Assembly (NCBI GenBank): GCA_023458915.1
Contig: JAEWWM010000050.1
Location: 3,980-67,979 of the forward strand
Source of the DNA: Bacillota bacterium
Lineage (GTDB): Bacteria > Bacillota > Clostridia > Oscillospirales > Acutalibacteraceae
Direction: 5' to 3'
Length of the DNA: 64,000 bases
The notes under the pieces are model-generated. The model saw only the letters and a program-made list of their open reading frames with translations. It did not search any database and was not told where the DNA came from. A program made the translations under genes and the position numbers. Positions 26,534 through 34,900 of this stretch are shown in pieces. Numbering within the stretch: the first letter of the stretch is position 1; each line of letters opens with the position of its first letter.

Positions 26534-27190
26534 ATAACTTCATATAAAATTGATACACCAAAATTAAATAATGATCTGATAGAATTTGACAAAAAAGAGC
26601 TTGTCGATATTAAAGATGAAGACATTATTTCTAATACAAAAATAAAAGATATAGTTTTCTGTAAACAGAGTGCAAATGATATTGAGATTAAAGGCTCTGC
26701 GCTCTCTAATGTGAAATTTCAAGAGTGCAACTTTAATCGGTTAAGTATCACGGATTGCATATTAAAATAGTGCGATTTTTCGAACATCCAAATGTGTGAG
26801 TCAATTTTTTGTAGAGTAGAGCTACAAAATTGCAAACTTCTTGGAAGTAATTTTTATGGATCATCCATTTTAAATGTTGTTCTTAATGCATGCATAGCAG
26901 ATTATTCTATTTTTGCAGAATCCAGATTTAAAAATGTCGTGATTAAAGACACTTCTCTTAAAAAGGCTGATTTCTACAACGCATCTTTTAACCGAATCCA
27001 ACTGTTTCGTGTTGCTTTGCATCAAGCTCAGCTATCTGGCGCTAAGCTAAAAGGGCTGGATTTTAGTGAGTGTAATATAGAAGGAATTGGAATCCGTTTA
27101 GAAGATTTGGCGGGAATAACCATTACGCCGCTTCAGGCTGTAGATATCATCAAATCGCTTGAGACGGGAATAAATATAAAAACTTCATAG
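26534..27190 (+). pseudogene. Pentapeptide-repeat protein, broken
   Basis: Read as one frame, 218 codons resemble a pentapeptide-repeat protein (alternating Leu/Phe every five residues: SNVKFQECNFNRLSI, KKADFYNASFNRIQLF, SGAKLKGLDFSECNI) ending in the family-like LEDLAGITITPLQAVDII. Two lesions are seen. A strong AGGAGGTAATCT is followed by ATA where ATG is expected (26534), and an in-frame TAG lies at 26768-26770 after 78 codons. A shorter frame from 26792 could still be translated (132 residues). The family includes topoisomerase-protecting Qnr-like proteins, but the role here is unknown. Confidence 0.75.
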
Positions 27191-27503
27191 ACAGTAGCAC
27201 AAGGATTTATAGGAGAAAACAAATAATTAAAAAATAACTAAATTTATTTATAAGCCGAAACTTTACGAATCCAATACAAGCAAAAAAATATACATTTTAG
27301 GTAAGCGGCGACTTACTAAATTCAACGGATGTAAGTTAGAAATTTTTCCTTTATTTTTGAAAAATTTGAACGGCGTTACAATCATCGTGGTGAAGATTTG
27401 TTAAAGCTAAAGAAATTGATAAAGTAGCTTATTTTTAGTAAAATGAGGTTATTAATTTTATGAGATAGGCAAGAGTCTGTGCTATTTTAAATGGAGGTAT
27501 TTA
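27191..27503 (+). other. Gene-free stretch with a decayed reading frame
   Basis: No intact gene. From about 27233 to 27415 the plus strand keeps an open frame of some 58 codons (Lys-rich, ending VTIIVVKIC) with no start codon in frame but with AGGAGAAAA upstream, suggesting a mutated remnant. I cannot assign it to a family. Confidence 0.4.
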
Positions 27504-27863
27504 TTGATTTACTTATCCGATTTTACATTCCCTAGCGAAGATAAGGAAATGAGTTATATCTATTCAATTGGAAGAGAATGCTATAATACGTTTTATCCAT
27601 TTAAAACATTGTCAGTACGAGATCTTGAAAAAATCGAATTTGAATCGATTACTATTTTGTACGGAGGAAATGGGTCAGGAAAATCGACGGCACTAAATGT
27701 AATGGCAGAAAAAACTAGAATCAGTCGTGATTCAATATATAATAAATCGAATTTCTATTCAGACTATAATGATAAAATAATAACTAGATTTTACTCTCTT
27801 AATATTTTTTGTCAATTCTTTTTTGGAATTTTTTTACAGAAATTCACAAATTTTGAAATTTAA
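27504..27863 (+). pseudogene. AAA-family ATPase, 3'-truncated
   Basis: The first 85 or so residues match the start of a common clostridial single-domain ATPase: MIYLSDFTFPSEDKEM, YNTFYPFKTLS and the Walker A ITILYGGNGSGKST (about 50-63), then RDSIYNKSNFYSDYND. After that the sequence becomes low-quality and stops at 119 residues, so Walker B and the rest are gone. The start is TTG after TGGAGGTATTTA. It is probably a dead remnant; a short product may still be made. Confidence 0.7.
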
Positions 27864-27954
27864 TTTTTTATATGAAAAATGTTGAAAAAAATATATTGCT
27901 GTTATACTTAAAAAAATTCAAATGTAAATATATGTAAAAAGGTGGTAGAGTATT

Positions 27955-28746
27955 TTGGTACGTAATAATAAAATTTTTAAATTATTTCTGTTAGTCTTGT
28001 TTAGTGTATTCACAGTGTCAACCGTAAATGCTACTAAAACGGTTGTTAATGATCCTAAAGGCCGGTACACATGCACATTGGAAGAAGCAGAGGGAAAAAG
28101 AATAGTTGAAGTAACATCTGTAAAACCTACTTCCAGTTTTCTGGGATTTGGAAAAAGTCACACTGAGAATGACATACTGTTGCGTATAGGTGAAGCCCTG
28201 CATCCTACACGTTTGATTTATAAAAAAGTAGTATATGATTATGATTGCAAAGACACAGTTACTATCACGGGATTAGATGGCGCAAAAGGTGAAGCCCTTG
28301 ATTGCGCGTTAAAAGCGGTAATTCGTTTTGACCAATGCACCGGTGTTAAAAGAGAGGTTGTGTATAAAAATATACAACCAAATAGATCTGGTGGTTTTAG
28401 TGCTGACAAATGGTACAAACCTGTGTCAGAAGGTACTATAAAAGGTGACCCTTGTTATACAGTGATTATTCAAGGTGACATAATAAAATTGGGTAACCAT
28501 TTCTTTTCAGCTGCAAACGGAAAATTTACTCCATGTCCATTAAAATATTTATATATGGATAAAAGTAATATAAAAACTATTGGCTGCGGTTCATTTGATA
28601 ATTGTCCGGATTTAGAAACTGTAACTTTTCCTAACACATTAGAAAAAATGTCTATGCATGAATCAAGTAACCCAGGCTCTTATTATTATTCTTTTGGTAA
28701 GAGCGGCAAACTTGATAAACAAACATACCTATTGATAAAAAAATAG
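27955..28746 (+). CDS. Secreted protein with a BspA-type leucine-rich repeat
   Basis: A 263-residue protein with a clear Sec signal peptide (RNNKIFKLFLLVLFSVFTV, cleavage near VNA). The central part is unknown, with several Cys (CTLEEA, DYDCKD, FDQCTG). Near the C-terminus NIKTIGCGSFDNCPDLETVTFP is one repeat of the BspA/LRR_5 type seen in surface proteins that bind host or cell surfaces. The start is TTG after AGGTGGTAGAG. The frame stops at a TAG, but the next frame (28752 on) continues at once with a poly-Ser tail, suggesting a frameshift cut off the C-terminus. Confidence 0.7.
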   Translation: MVRNNKIFKLFLLVLFSVFTVSTVNATKTVVNDPKGRYTCTLEEAEGKRIVEVTSVKPTSSFLGFGKSHTENDILLRIGEALHPTRLIYKKVVYDYDCKDTVTITGLDGAKGEALDCALKAVIRFDQCTGVKREVVYKNIQPNRSGGFSADKWYKPVSEGTIKGDPCYTVIIQGDIIKLGNHFFSAANGKFTPCPLKYLYMDKSNIKTIGCGSFDNCPDLETVTFPNTLEKMSMHESSNPGSYYYSFGKSGKLDKQTYLLIKK

Positions 28747-28751
28747 AATTT

Positions 28752-28907
28752 ATGACAGATTATGATGCTAAGACCGCGGCAAAGCTTTTGGCGGATACTG
28801 AGACAGCTATCGAAAATAAAGCAAGGGCCACCTCGTCTTCATCTTCATCTTCATCATCGTCATCCTCTTCATCTACGATCATAAACACAGATAAAGATAA
28901 AAAGTAA
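28752..28907 (+). pseudogene. Poly-Ser tail, probable frameshifted end of the LRR protein
   Basis: A 51-codon frame (MTDYDAKTAAKLLADTE, then a run of 13 Ser made of TCN codons, then a charged end). The same frame is open upstream back to about 28725, inside the last codons of the secreted LRR gene, so it probably once formed its C-terminal region. No ribosome binding site is seen. A terminator follows. Confidence 0.5.
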
Positions 28908-28937
28908 ATTATAAAAACTAGTTAAAAGTGAAAAAAG

Positions 28938-28967
28938 GCGAAACCTTATAAATTGTTTCGCTTTTTT
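28938..28967 (+). terminator. Terminator after the LRR gene
   Basis: GCGAAAC (28938-28944) and GTTTCGC (28955-28961) form a perfect stem, flanked by A and T runs, so it can work in both directions. Confidence 0.8.
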
Positions 28968-29025
28968 GTTTTTTATCTTAATGGTACGGGTATCGACAAG
29001 GGACATGAACAAATCCAGTAAGAAA

Positions 29026-29054
29026 GCGGCTTACAGCCGACAGCAATGTTTACA
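29026..29054 (+). repeat. Short hairpin-bearing repeat, copy 1
   Basis: Begins GCGGCTTACAGCC and ends AGCAATGTTTACA. It matches 22 of 29 positions with 30259-30287, and both keep a GGCT/AGCC mini-hairpin. The two copies flank the broken metallopeptidase-like gene in direct orientation. Confidence 0.45.
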
Positions 29055-29110
29055 AATTTGCAAAAATATTAACAAATATAATTATTTTTAAAAACACCTA
29101 AAGAAAGAAA

Positions 29111-30119
29111 CTATTTAATCAGACTCTTGATTTGTTCAAGCTTATTTTCCAAGCCCAAAGCTTTTTTTACCAAAGCCCTATACTCTTTATCGTTTTCTAA
29201 AATTCTGTAAGCCAAACCCCAAACATATTCTGGTGTGAGCAATTCTTTGAGGGCTTTTTTTGCGTTTTCACCTTCTTTACCTTTACTCAAATCATTAGCA
29301 AAATTTTTAAAATTATGGAAATCTATTATCGAACTTAAATTTACATTTTTTTCTTTTAGTCCTCTTAGTTGTTTTATTTTTGAATAGATAGGAGCTTTAG
29401 CATTCGCAGCACACTCAGCAACAAACTCCATGGTACTAGTCATTGCGTAATTGCTGGGAAAAGAGTGGAAGTCTCCGCCTATTGCTTTTACTACCCCTCT
29501 TAACATCGTAACTTTCTTTTCATGGCATTCATCAACAACTTTAATTAACTCACCTTGTTCCTTAAACCGTTTTTTATAAATTTTTACAAACTCTGCAAGA
29601 TGCCCGAATTCGTGATCTACTGATTGGAATATAATCATATCTTTACCTTTGGCATTCTTCCCGCTAAGTGTTTTTTCTAAATCACTCAATAATTTTTCGC
29701 TCGGAACTTTTTTAATAGCCATTAACATTGAAATACTCTGAAAAAACTCATAAATTACCTTTATATTTAGTGCCATAAGAAATGTGTTTTTGTTTATAGT
29801 GGCAAAATAACACTTATCGGTTTGTTTTCCTGCCGTGCCAAAACTAAGCACAAACTTTATTTTCATTTGTGCTGATTTTAAAAAAATCTTTAACTTTAGC
29901 ATTTCCCTCTATATTATGGTTAAGCCTTTTAAGAGATAAATATGCAATACACGCTGCCCCAGGATCATATTTGGCCAATGTTATATCCTCGATCTTACTT
30001 TCAAATGTTAGATTTTGAAACTTTTTTATCTCGTCATCTAATTTGCTTTTGACGTTACTTTCATTAACTTCCGCAAGATATTTTTCATAAACCGATCCGA
30101 AAATATCCGTAAATTTCAT
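29111..30119 (-). pseudogene. HExxH metallopeptidase-like gene split by a frameshift
   Basis: Two overlapping frames: 29844-30119 (91 residues, with a strong CGAGGAGATG ribosome binding site) and 29111-29902 (263 residues, starting without a good site). The larger one has SVDHEFGHLAEF (HExxH, about residues 111-115 of that frame) and a downstream TMEFVAECAANA whose Glu could be the third zinc ligand, as in gluzincin-like peptidases found in toxins and phage-associated proteins. Joined, they would make about 340 residues. The overlap near 29850-29900 is A-rich, a plausible slippage or error site. If real, the C-terminal half may still be made by re-initiation. Confidence 0.6.
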
Positions 30120-30258
30120 ATTTAAACATCTCCTCGTATAATAAGTTTTATAAAAATATTTTTAAATGGAATTAGTTTAAATAAATTTAAGGTTCTACTT
30201 TATTTTTTATTGGCCTGGGGTGGGTGTTATAAGGGGTATAAAATAAGTCGACATTTAT

Positions 30259-30287
30259 GCGGCTTTTAGCCATTAGCAACATTTACA
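30259..30287 (+). repeat. Short hairpin-bearing repeat, copy 2
   Basis: Second copy of the element at 29026-29054, with GGCT-TTT-AGCC as its mini-hairpin and the same AGCAA--TTTACA tail. Direct orientation relative to copy 1. Confidence 0.45.
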
Positions 30288-31544
30288 TTCTGTAGTAGGC
30301 AGTGTATTTTTTCAGAAAAACTTTAAATTTTAATATAATTATTGTTTATTTCAAGTAGCTCTAATAAATCCAAAACAATTGCACATTTCCTGACGTAGCT
30401 TACTAAGTGCTTTATAGTAGCGCCTGCGGACTTTATGTTCAGAAGTTCTCAGTTTCATCGCGATTTTTGCGAACACCCATCTTTTGATAATGTGATATTT
30501 TACAATTGAATAGTAGATGTATTGTTTTCAATCTTGTTTGTATTTGCTGCGTTTGAACTCAGTGGAGTCATTAAAGTTAAAGTTCTCAAAAACAATGCAA
30601 CTGTTTTATTTGATTTTTTATTCATTGTTCTTCCTGTTATTTTATTTAGCTATGTTTTATTGAGTTTTTTCAAATTTGCAAAATAATTTATAAAGTATAT
30701 TTTAAGTAAAATTCCCTGTTATTTGGTTTGCAGATGTATTCACAGCATTTTTGTGAATTATTTGAATTTTGCGCGAAAACAAGAAAGTTTATTGCGGGCA
30801 ACATCAAAAAAATCAAAGCCATTGAGATTGATTTTTTCACAAAATTATTCATAACTTCTCCAATCACATGCAGAATTCATTTTATTGAAATTTAAAATTA
30901 ATTTAATTATAGCATATTTTTTCGTTCTTGCCAATTTTAGCTAATTATTTACTAAAATTAATTGATTATAAATCCCCAATAGGAAATATTTTAAGTAAAG
31001 ACAAAGTTAAAAATGAGGATGTTTTTACAAAAATCACCTTATTAAATAAGAATGAAAAAAGTCAAAGTTAATTGAAATTTGAATATATGATAAAATAAAA
31101 TTAAAAGGATATTTTACGATCGATGAGGCGGTTTTTGGGAGTTCTACTATTGCTATTACTGCGCTTGATAATATGAGCAAATTTGATAATTAGAGATCAA
31201 AGATATGAAGGACATCAACAGCCTATTTGTATTTGTCAAGTAAAAACTATCCAGAGAATATAGTTTAAAAACCAGCCATATGATACAAAAAAACAAACCC
31301 TTACATTGCAATTCAAATATTAGAAATCAGGTATAACAAACAGGGATATTGCCTACTAGACAATATCTTTTTTATTGGCTGCTTTTTTACTTAGTTTTTA
31401 CAAAGGATATTTAGCTCGGTACCAAAGCCATTATATTGCCTTTTTTATAGCTTGTCCTATAAAGGCGCAAAAAGAGAAAAGAGCTTACTAAAATGGAATG
31501 CAATTGCTACAAATATTGGAACCTCTTATGCTTGAATGATTCTG
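30288..31544 (+). other. Gene-poor decayed region with phage-like scraps
   Basis: About 1.25 kb without an intact gene. One small open frame, TTG 30522 to 30686 (54 residues), encodes a peptide with two hydrophobic stretches (LFSILFVFAAFELSG, FLFIVLPVILFSYVLL) but lacks a ribosome binding site. Around 31105-31195 a short frame reads FTIDEAVFGSSTIAIT before a stop. Together with the tail remnant, holin and lysozyme to the right, this looks like a prophage in advanced decay. Confidence 0.45.
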
Positions 31545-31856
31545 ATATCTTTAAATAATCAACATATTATTAGGAATCAATCAACACTTGAAACAATATT
31601 TATTGCAGCAGTTGCACAAAACTCTGCAATTATTTCGAAATATCAGGTGGCTTTTAACGGAGTAATGTAGGAAAATCTGTTGGCTTCTATAATTAATTAC
31701 GGGACGGTGGATTTGAACAGCGATTTAACACTAACCGTAAAAGCTACAGATTCACGTGACAATAGCATAACTATTTCAAACTGACAAGTGGTATTCAGTC
31801 AACAATTTAAATTGATAACAATTATGGATAAGTTCTCAGATTCAGAGGATATTTAA
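31545..31856 (+). pseudogene. Phage tail protein C-terminus, broken by two stops
   Basis: One frame of 103 codons reads through a TAG and a TGA. Its content (AVAQNSAIISKYQVAFNGV, then NYGTVDLNSDLTLTVKATDS) matches the Ig-like C-terminal pattern of siphophage tail proteins, where 'LTLTVxATDSRGNS' is typical. It lies just before holin and lysozyme, as in phage genomes. Confidence 0.65.
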
Positions 31857-31891
31857 AATTTAAAAAACTAAAAAACAGGAGGTAAAAAATA

Positions 31892-32173
31892 ATGAGTTTT
31901 GACACGTTTATCACAAAAGAAATGTTTTTAAACTTAGCAAGCTGCATAGCAATTGTATGTGCAATAGTGCAAATAGTGAAAGGATACGTACCAATAAACC
32001 CACTGTGGATAAATTTGATAGCCTCAGTAATAGTGACGGGAATCAGAATCGTCTTCATAAGCGACCTTTCTTTTGAAGGAATAGTTTTGGGTGTACTCAA
32101 CATCATCCCGATTCTTCTTGGCGCCACTGGTTGCTATGAAGTGAGCAAAAATGTTATTCAAAGCGTAATTTAG
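31892..32173 (+). CDS. Phage holin-like protein
   Basis: A 93-residue membrane protein with two to three hydrophobic segments (MFLNLASCIAIVCAIVQIV, WINLIASVIVTGIRIVF, IVLGVLNIIPILLGATG). Holins form membrane lesions that let the endolysin reach the wall. The call rests on topology and on its place directly before the lysozyme gene. AAACAGGAGGTAAAAAAT is an excellent ribosome binding site. It looks intact although the phage around it is decayed. Confidence 0.7.
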   Translation: MSFDTFITKEMFLNLASCIAIVCAIVQIVKGYVPINPLWINLIASVIVTGIRIVFISDLSFEGIVLGVLNIIPILLGATGCYEVSKNVIQSVI

Positions 32174-32284
32174 CTAATATGTAGTGTAAAGTGTAAAACG
32201 TACAAAAAAACAAATAAATCGAAAGAATCTCCTATAATTGGTGGTTCTTTTTGTTTTAGGATTTAAAAAATTGGAGGTAAAAAA

Positions 32285-33088
32285 GTGAACTTAAAAGGAA
32301 TAGATGTGAGTAAATGGCAAGGTAATATTAATTGGAAAGAAGCCAAAGCTGATGGTGTGGAGTTTGCGATTATTCGTGAAGGATATGGTAAAGAAAGTCC
32401 CTTTCAGGTGGACAAGCAATTTGAGAGCAATTATGTAAACGCAAAATCCGTAGGAATGCCCATTGGTGTGTATCATTATTCATATGCAAGCAGCAAAGAC
32501 GATGCGATAGCGGAAGCTAAATTTTGCCTTAAAAACATATCAGGCAAACAATTTGAATATCCTGTTTGTTTTGATATAGAAGATAAAGAACTACTTAAAT
32601 TAAATAACCAGCAAAGAACTGACATTTGCAAGGCTTTTTGTGAAATTATAGAAGATGCTGGATTCTACGCTATGATTTATTGCAATTTAGACTGGTATAA
32701 AAACTATCTTTGCAGTGATCAATTGAAAGATTACGATTTATGGCTTGCTCAGTGGAACGTTGGAGCGCCGAGCGTAGATTGTGGCATCTGGCAGAAATCC
32801 TCAACTGGAATAATTGACGGAACATCAGGTAATGTTGATTTAAACGAAGCCTACAAAGATTATTCAAGCATAATGAAATCTAAAGGCTTAAATGGCTTCA
32901 ATTTCACAACTTCAAGTAACACATTTTCTACTACACATCAAAATTATACAGTTCAAAAAGGTGACAGTTTATGGTCAATTGCTCAGAAGCAAATGGGTGA
33001 TGGTACTAAATGGCCGCAAATTCAAAAGTTAAATAATTTATCTGGTGACATTATTTACCCTGGGCAAGCATTAAAAATTCCGAAATAG
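32285..33088 (+). CDS. GH25 muramidase with C-terminal LysM domain
   Basis: A 267-residue phage-type lysozyme that cuts the MurNAc-GlcNAc bond of peptidoglycan. The GH25 domain (about 1-190) has GIDVSKWQG (5-13), IGVYHYSYA and the catalytic DIED (about 98-101). A Ser/Thr linker leads to a LysM domain (about 220-266: YTVQKGDSLWSIAQKQMGD and YPGQALKIP) that binds the wall. There is no signal peptide, so release needs the holin upstream. The start is GTG after TTGGAGGTAAAAAA. It is followed by a good terminator. Confidence 0.92.
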   Translation: MNLKGIDVSKWQGNINWKEAKADGVEFAIIREGYGKESPFQVDKQFESNYVNAKSVGMPIGVYHYSYASSKDDAIAEAKFCLKNISGKQFEYPVCFDIEDKELLKLNNQQRTDICKAFCEIIEDAGFYAMIYCNLDWYKNYLCSDQLKDYDLWLAQWNVGAPSVDCGIWQKSSTGIIDGTSGNVDLNEAYKDYSSIMKSKGLNGFNFTTSSNTFSTTHQNYTVQKGDSLWSIAQKQMGDGTKWPQIQKLNNLSGDIIYPGQALKIPK

Positions 33089-33111
33089 TACAAACAATAA
33101 TTAAAAAACTT

Positions 33112-33146
33112 ATACCCGTACTTCTAAAAGAAATACGGGTATTTTA
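33112..33146 (+). terminator. Terminator after the lysozyme gene
   Basis: ATACCCGTA (33112-33120) pairs perfectly with TACGGGTAT (33134-33142), followed by TTTTA. Confidence 0.8.
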
Positions 33147-33263
33147 AAATTAAATTAATTTTTTATACATTATATTAGAGCTAGGGTTCAGAGGAATAGA
33201 AACTACGTTACTAATTGGTCGACGATGATGAAGAACCATAAGAACCTGTTGATTTATATTTAT

Positions 33264-34544
33264 TTAAAGTGTCATTGAATATCTTAATACAACGTCAGAG
33301 AGTATATTAATCTGCTCATTTAAAAAATTAATTAAATTTTTAAAATACTCTCTGCTGCCAACTAGTATATTTGTTTTCTCATATCCAACTAGTATATCTT
33401 GTTCCTCACCTCTATAATTAATAATTTTCTTATATTTTTGATTAGTAATTTTCTTACCGTTTTTAGCAGCTTGGACAACAGCTATATATGCTGCACCATT
33501 TTGTTTCCAGGTGGCGGCCCAGCCGTCGGCCCAGGAGGTGGTGTGACTGGTCCTGGCGGTCGCCCCCTCAGCGGCGAACCAAACGCCTAGATCAGTAGCG
33601 TACCAGCCGCGCTCCCAGCATTCGGCAAAGCCGGTCCAGGATTTGATAGCTTTGGCGGCGTTGAGTGCATTCCAAAAATCAATCCACTTTTGACACAATA
33701 AATATAATAGGTGTGCTTCTATCTCTTTACCTTTTTCATCACCTAATTTCCATTTATATGGCAGTTTCTTTAATAAATCTTCTACCTTATAGCTTGAACT
33801 GGTTAACGTAGTGGTTGACGAAGAACTAATACTAGAAGAACTACCACTAGAGGAATTACTAGTAAAAACTGTTGGTGTTAAGTTCTTTGCTGATGTTAAG
33901 TCCTTTAATATTTTAATCTGATTATCTAAAACTTTTATTAAATTTTTAAAGTATTCTTTGCTGCCAATAGAGATTATAGTTAAGTCCTTAGTTACAACTA
34001 CCCTATTCTTTTTAGCAGCCTGAACAACAGTGTTATATGCTGCGCCTCCTTTTCCCCAATTGTCGTTGTATCTTTTCCAGGCGGCGGCCCAGGCGGCGGC
34101 CTTGGAATCAAAATCAGAATCAGAATCAGAATCAGAACCAGAGCCAGAATCAGAATCAGAGCCAGAATCAGAATCAGAGCCAGAATCAGAATTGAAAGCG
34201 CCCCAGGCGGCGATCCAGACGTTGTGACTGATGGCGCCGCTAACATCAGGGTCTCTAATGGCTTTCCAAAAATCATTCCACTTTTCACACACTAAATCTA
34301 ATAATTTTGCTTCTATATCTTTATGTTCTTCATCACCCAACCTCCAAGTATTTGTTAGTTTATCTAACAGACTTTCTATCGTAGAGCTAGAACTAGAGCT
34401 AGAACTAGAGCTTGAACTAGAGCTAGAACTAGAACTGGAACTGGTTAACATAGCACCTATATTTGAAAACGATAAAGTAGAAACACTCGCTAATGCTGAG
34501 AGCGTGATTGATAAAACTTTTTTACTAATTTGCTGATTTTTCAT
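33264..34544 (-). CDS. Secreted Trp/Ala-rich two-copy repeat protein with poly-Ser and Asp-Ser linkers
   Basis: A 426-residue protein of no family I recognise. A Sec signal peptide (1-33) is followed by a 20-Ser run. Two copies of a roughly 160-residue module follow (about 56-216 and 254-417), each with LLxKLxxxWxLGDE, CxKWxDFW, a Trp-rich middle, GAAYxxVVQAAK, and GSxEYFKNLIxxL-xQIxIL. The first copy has an Asp-Ser/Gly-Ser run (119-147) in its middle. The middle segments (about 96-118, 147-157 and 292-347) are GC-rich with codons mostly ending in C around fixed TGG, unlike the AT-rich flanks. The ribosome binding site AAAGGGA is somewhat distant. The module recurs once in the protein at 38326-38964, with a homologous signal peptide. 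Confidence 0.7.
   Translation of the reverse strand: MKNQQISKKVLSITLSALASVSTLSFSNIGAMLTSSSSSSSSSSSSSSSSSSSSTIESLLDKLTNTWRLGDEEHKDIEAKLLDLVCEKWNDFWKAIRDPDVSGAISHNVWIAAWGAFNSDSGSDSDSGSDSDSGSGSDSDSDSDFDSKAAAWAAAWKRYNDNWGKGGAAYNTVVQAAKKNRVVVTKDLTIISIGSKEYFKNLIKVLDNQIKILKDLTSAKNLTPTVFTSNSSSGSSSSISSSSTTTLTSSSYKVEDLLKKLPYKWKLGDEKGKEIEAHLLYLLCQKWIDFWNALNAAKAIKSWTGFAECWERGWYATDLGVWFAAEGATARTSHTTSWADGWAATWKQNGAAYIAVVQAAKNGKKITNQKYKKIINYRGEEQDILVGYEKTNILVGSREYFKNLINFLNEQINILSDVVLRYSMTL
34104..34192. repeat. Hexanucleotide repeat coding for Asp-Ser
   Basis: An imperfect array of GAATCA/GAGCCA units (plus strand) inside the secreted repeat protein gene, giving Asp-Ser and Gly-Ser. The unit is a multiple of three, so changes in copy number alter linker length without shifting frame. 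Confidence 0.85.
34383..34442. repeat. Hexanucleotide repeat coding for poly-Ser
   Basis: About ten units of GAACTA/GAGCTA (plus strand) code for 20 serines right after the signal peptide of the secreted repeat protein. Confidence 0.85.
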
Positions 34545-34575
34545 AAGATTTTAAAGTTCCCTTTCTTGATAAAAT

Positions 34576-34695
34576 TTACAAAATGATTTTAATTATATCA
34601 TAAGGTTCATTAAAAGTTTTGGCCTTAACTAGTTTATTTAACAAATTCTCGTTTTTGAATATTTTCTCAGCAAATTTCAAAAGTTTTTCGTTCGT
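34576..34695 (-). pseudogene. Nif11-like leader peptide remnant
   Basis: A 39-codon frame reads NEKLLKFAEKIFKNENLL, then NKLVKAKTFNEPYDIIK, closely following the pattern of Nif11-type RiPP leader peptides (KLxxFxxKixxdxeLxxKLxxAkTxxEayeIik). A good site AAAGGTGGTAGAG is followed at the expected distance by ACG where ATG would be expected. A GTG at 34707 could give a 43-residue form. The frame stops where the double-Gly site and core peptide should come. I read it as a dead precursor gene; no maturation enzymes are near. Confidence 0.4.
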
Positions 34696-34900
34696 ATTCT
34701 CTACCACCTTTACTTTTTAATCATCTGTTATTATATCACACTTGACTTAAAAAATATTATAAAAAATAAATATTTTATTAATTTTAACAAAATATTGATT
34801 GACTAAAAATGAAAATGAAATCGATTATAATTAATTTTTTAAGTGGATATGGTTTATAGGAAAAATAAAAAACAAGTTGAAATTTGAAAAAAATAATTTA

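Noticed and set aside
28820..28880. CRISPR-like or tandem array at the TCATCTTCA run
   Set aside because: It is a simple Ser-codon repeat without spacers; no CRISPR array or cas gene is seen anywhere in the window.
33399..34536. Plus-strand frames with GPGGG, SESE and ELELEL runs
   Set aside because: They are mirror readings of the simple repeats and GC-rich parts of the minus-strand secreted gene; none has a ribosome binding site.
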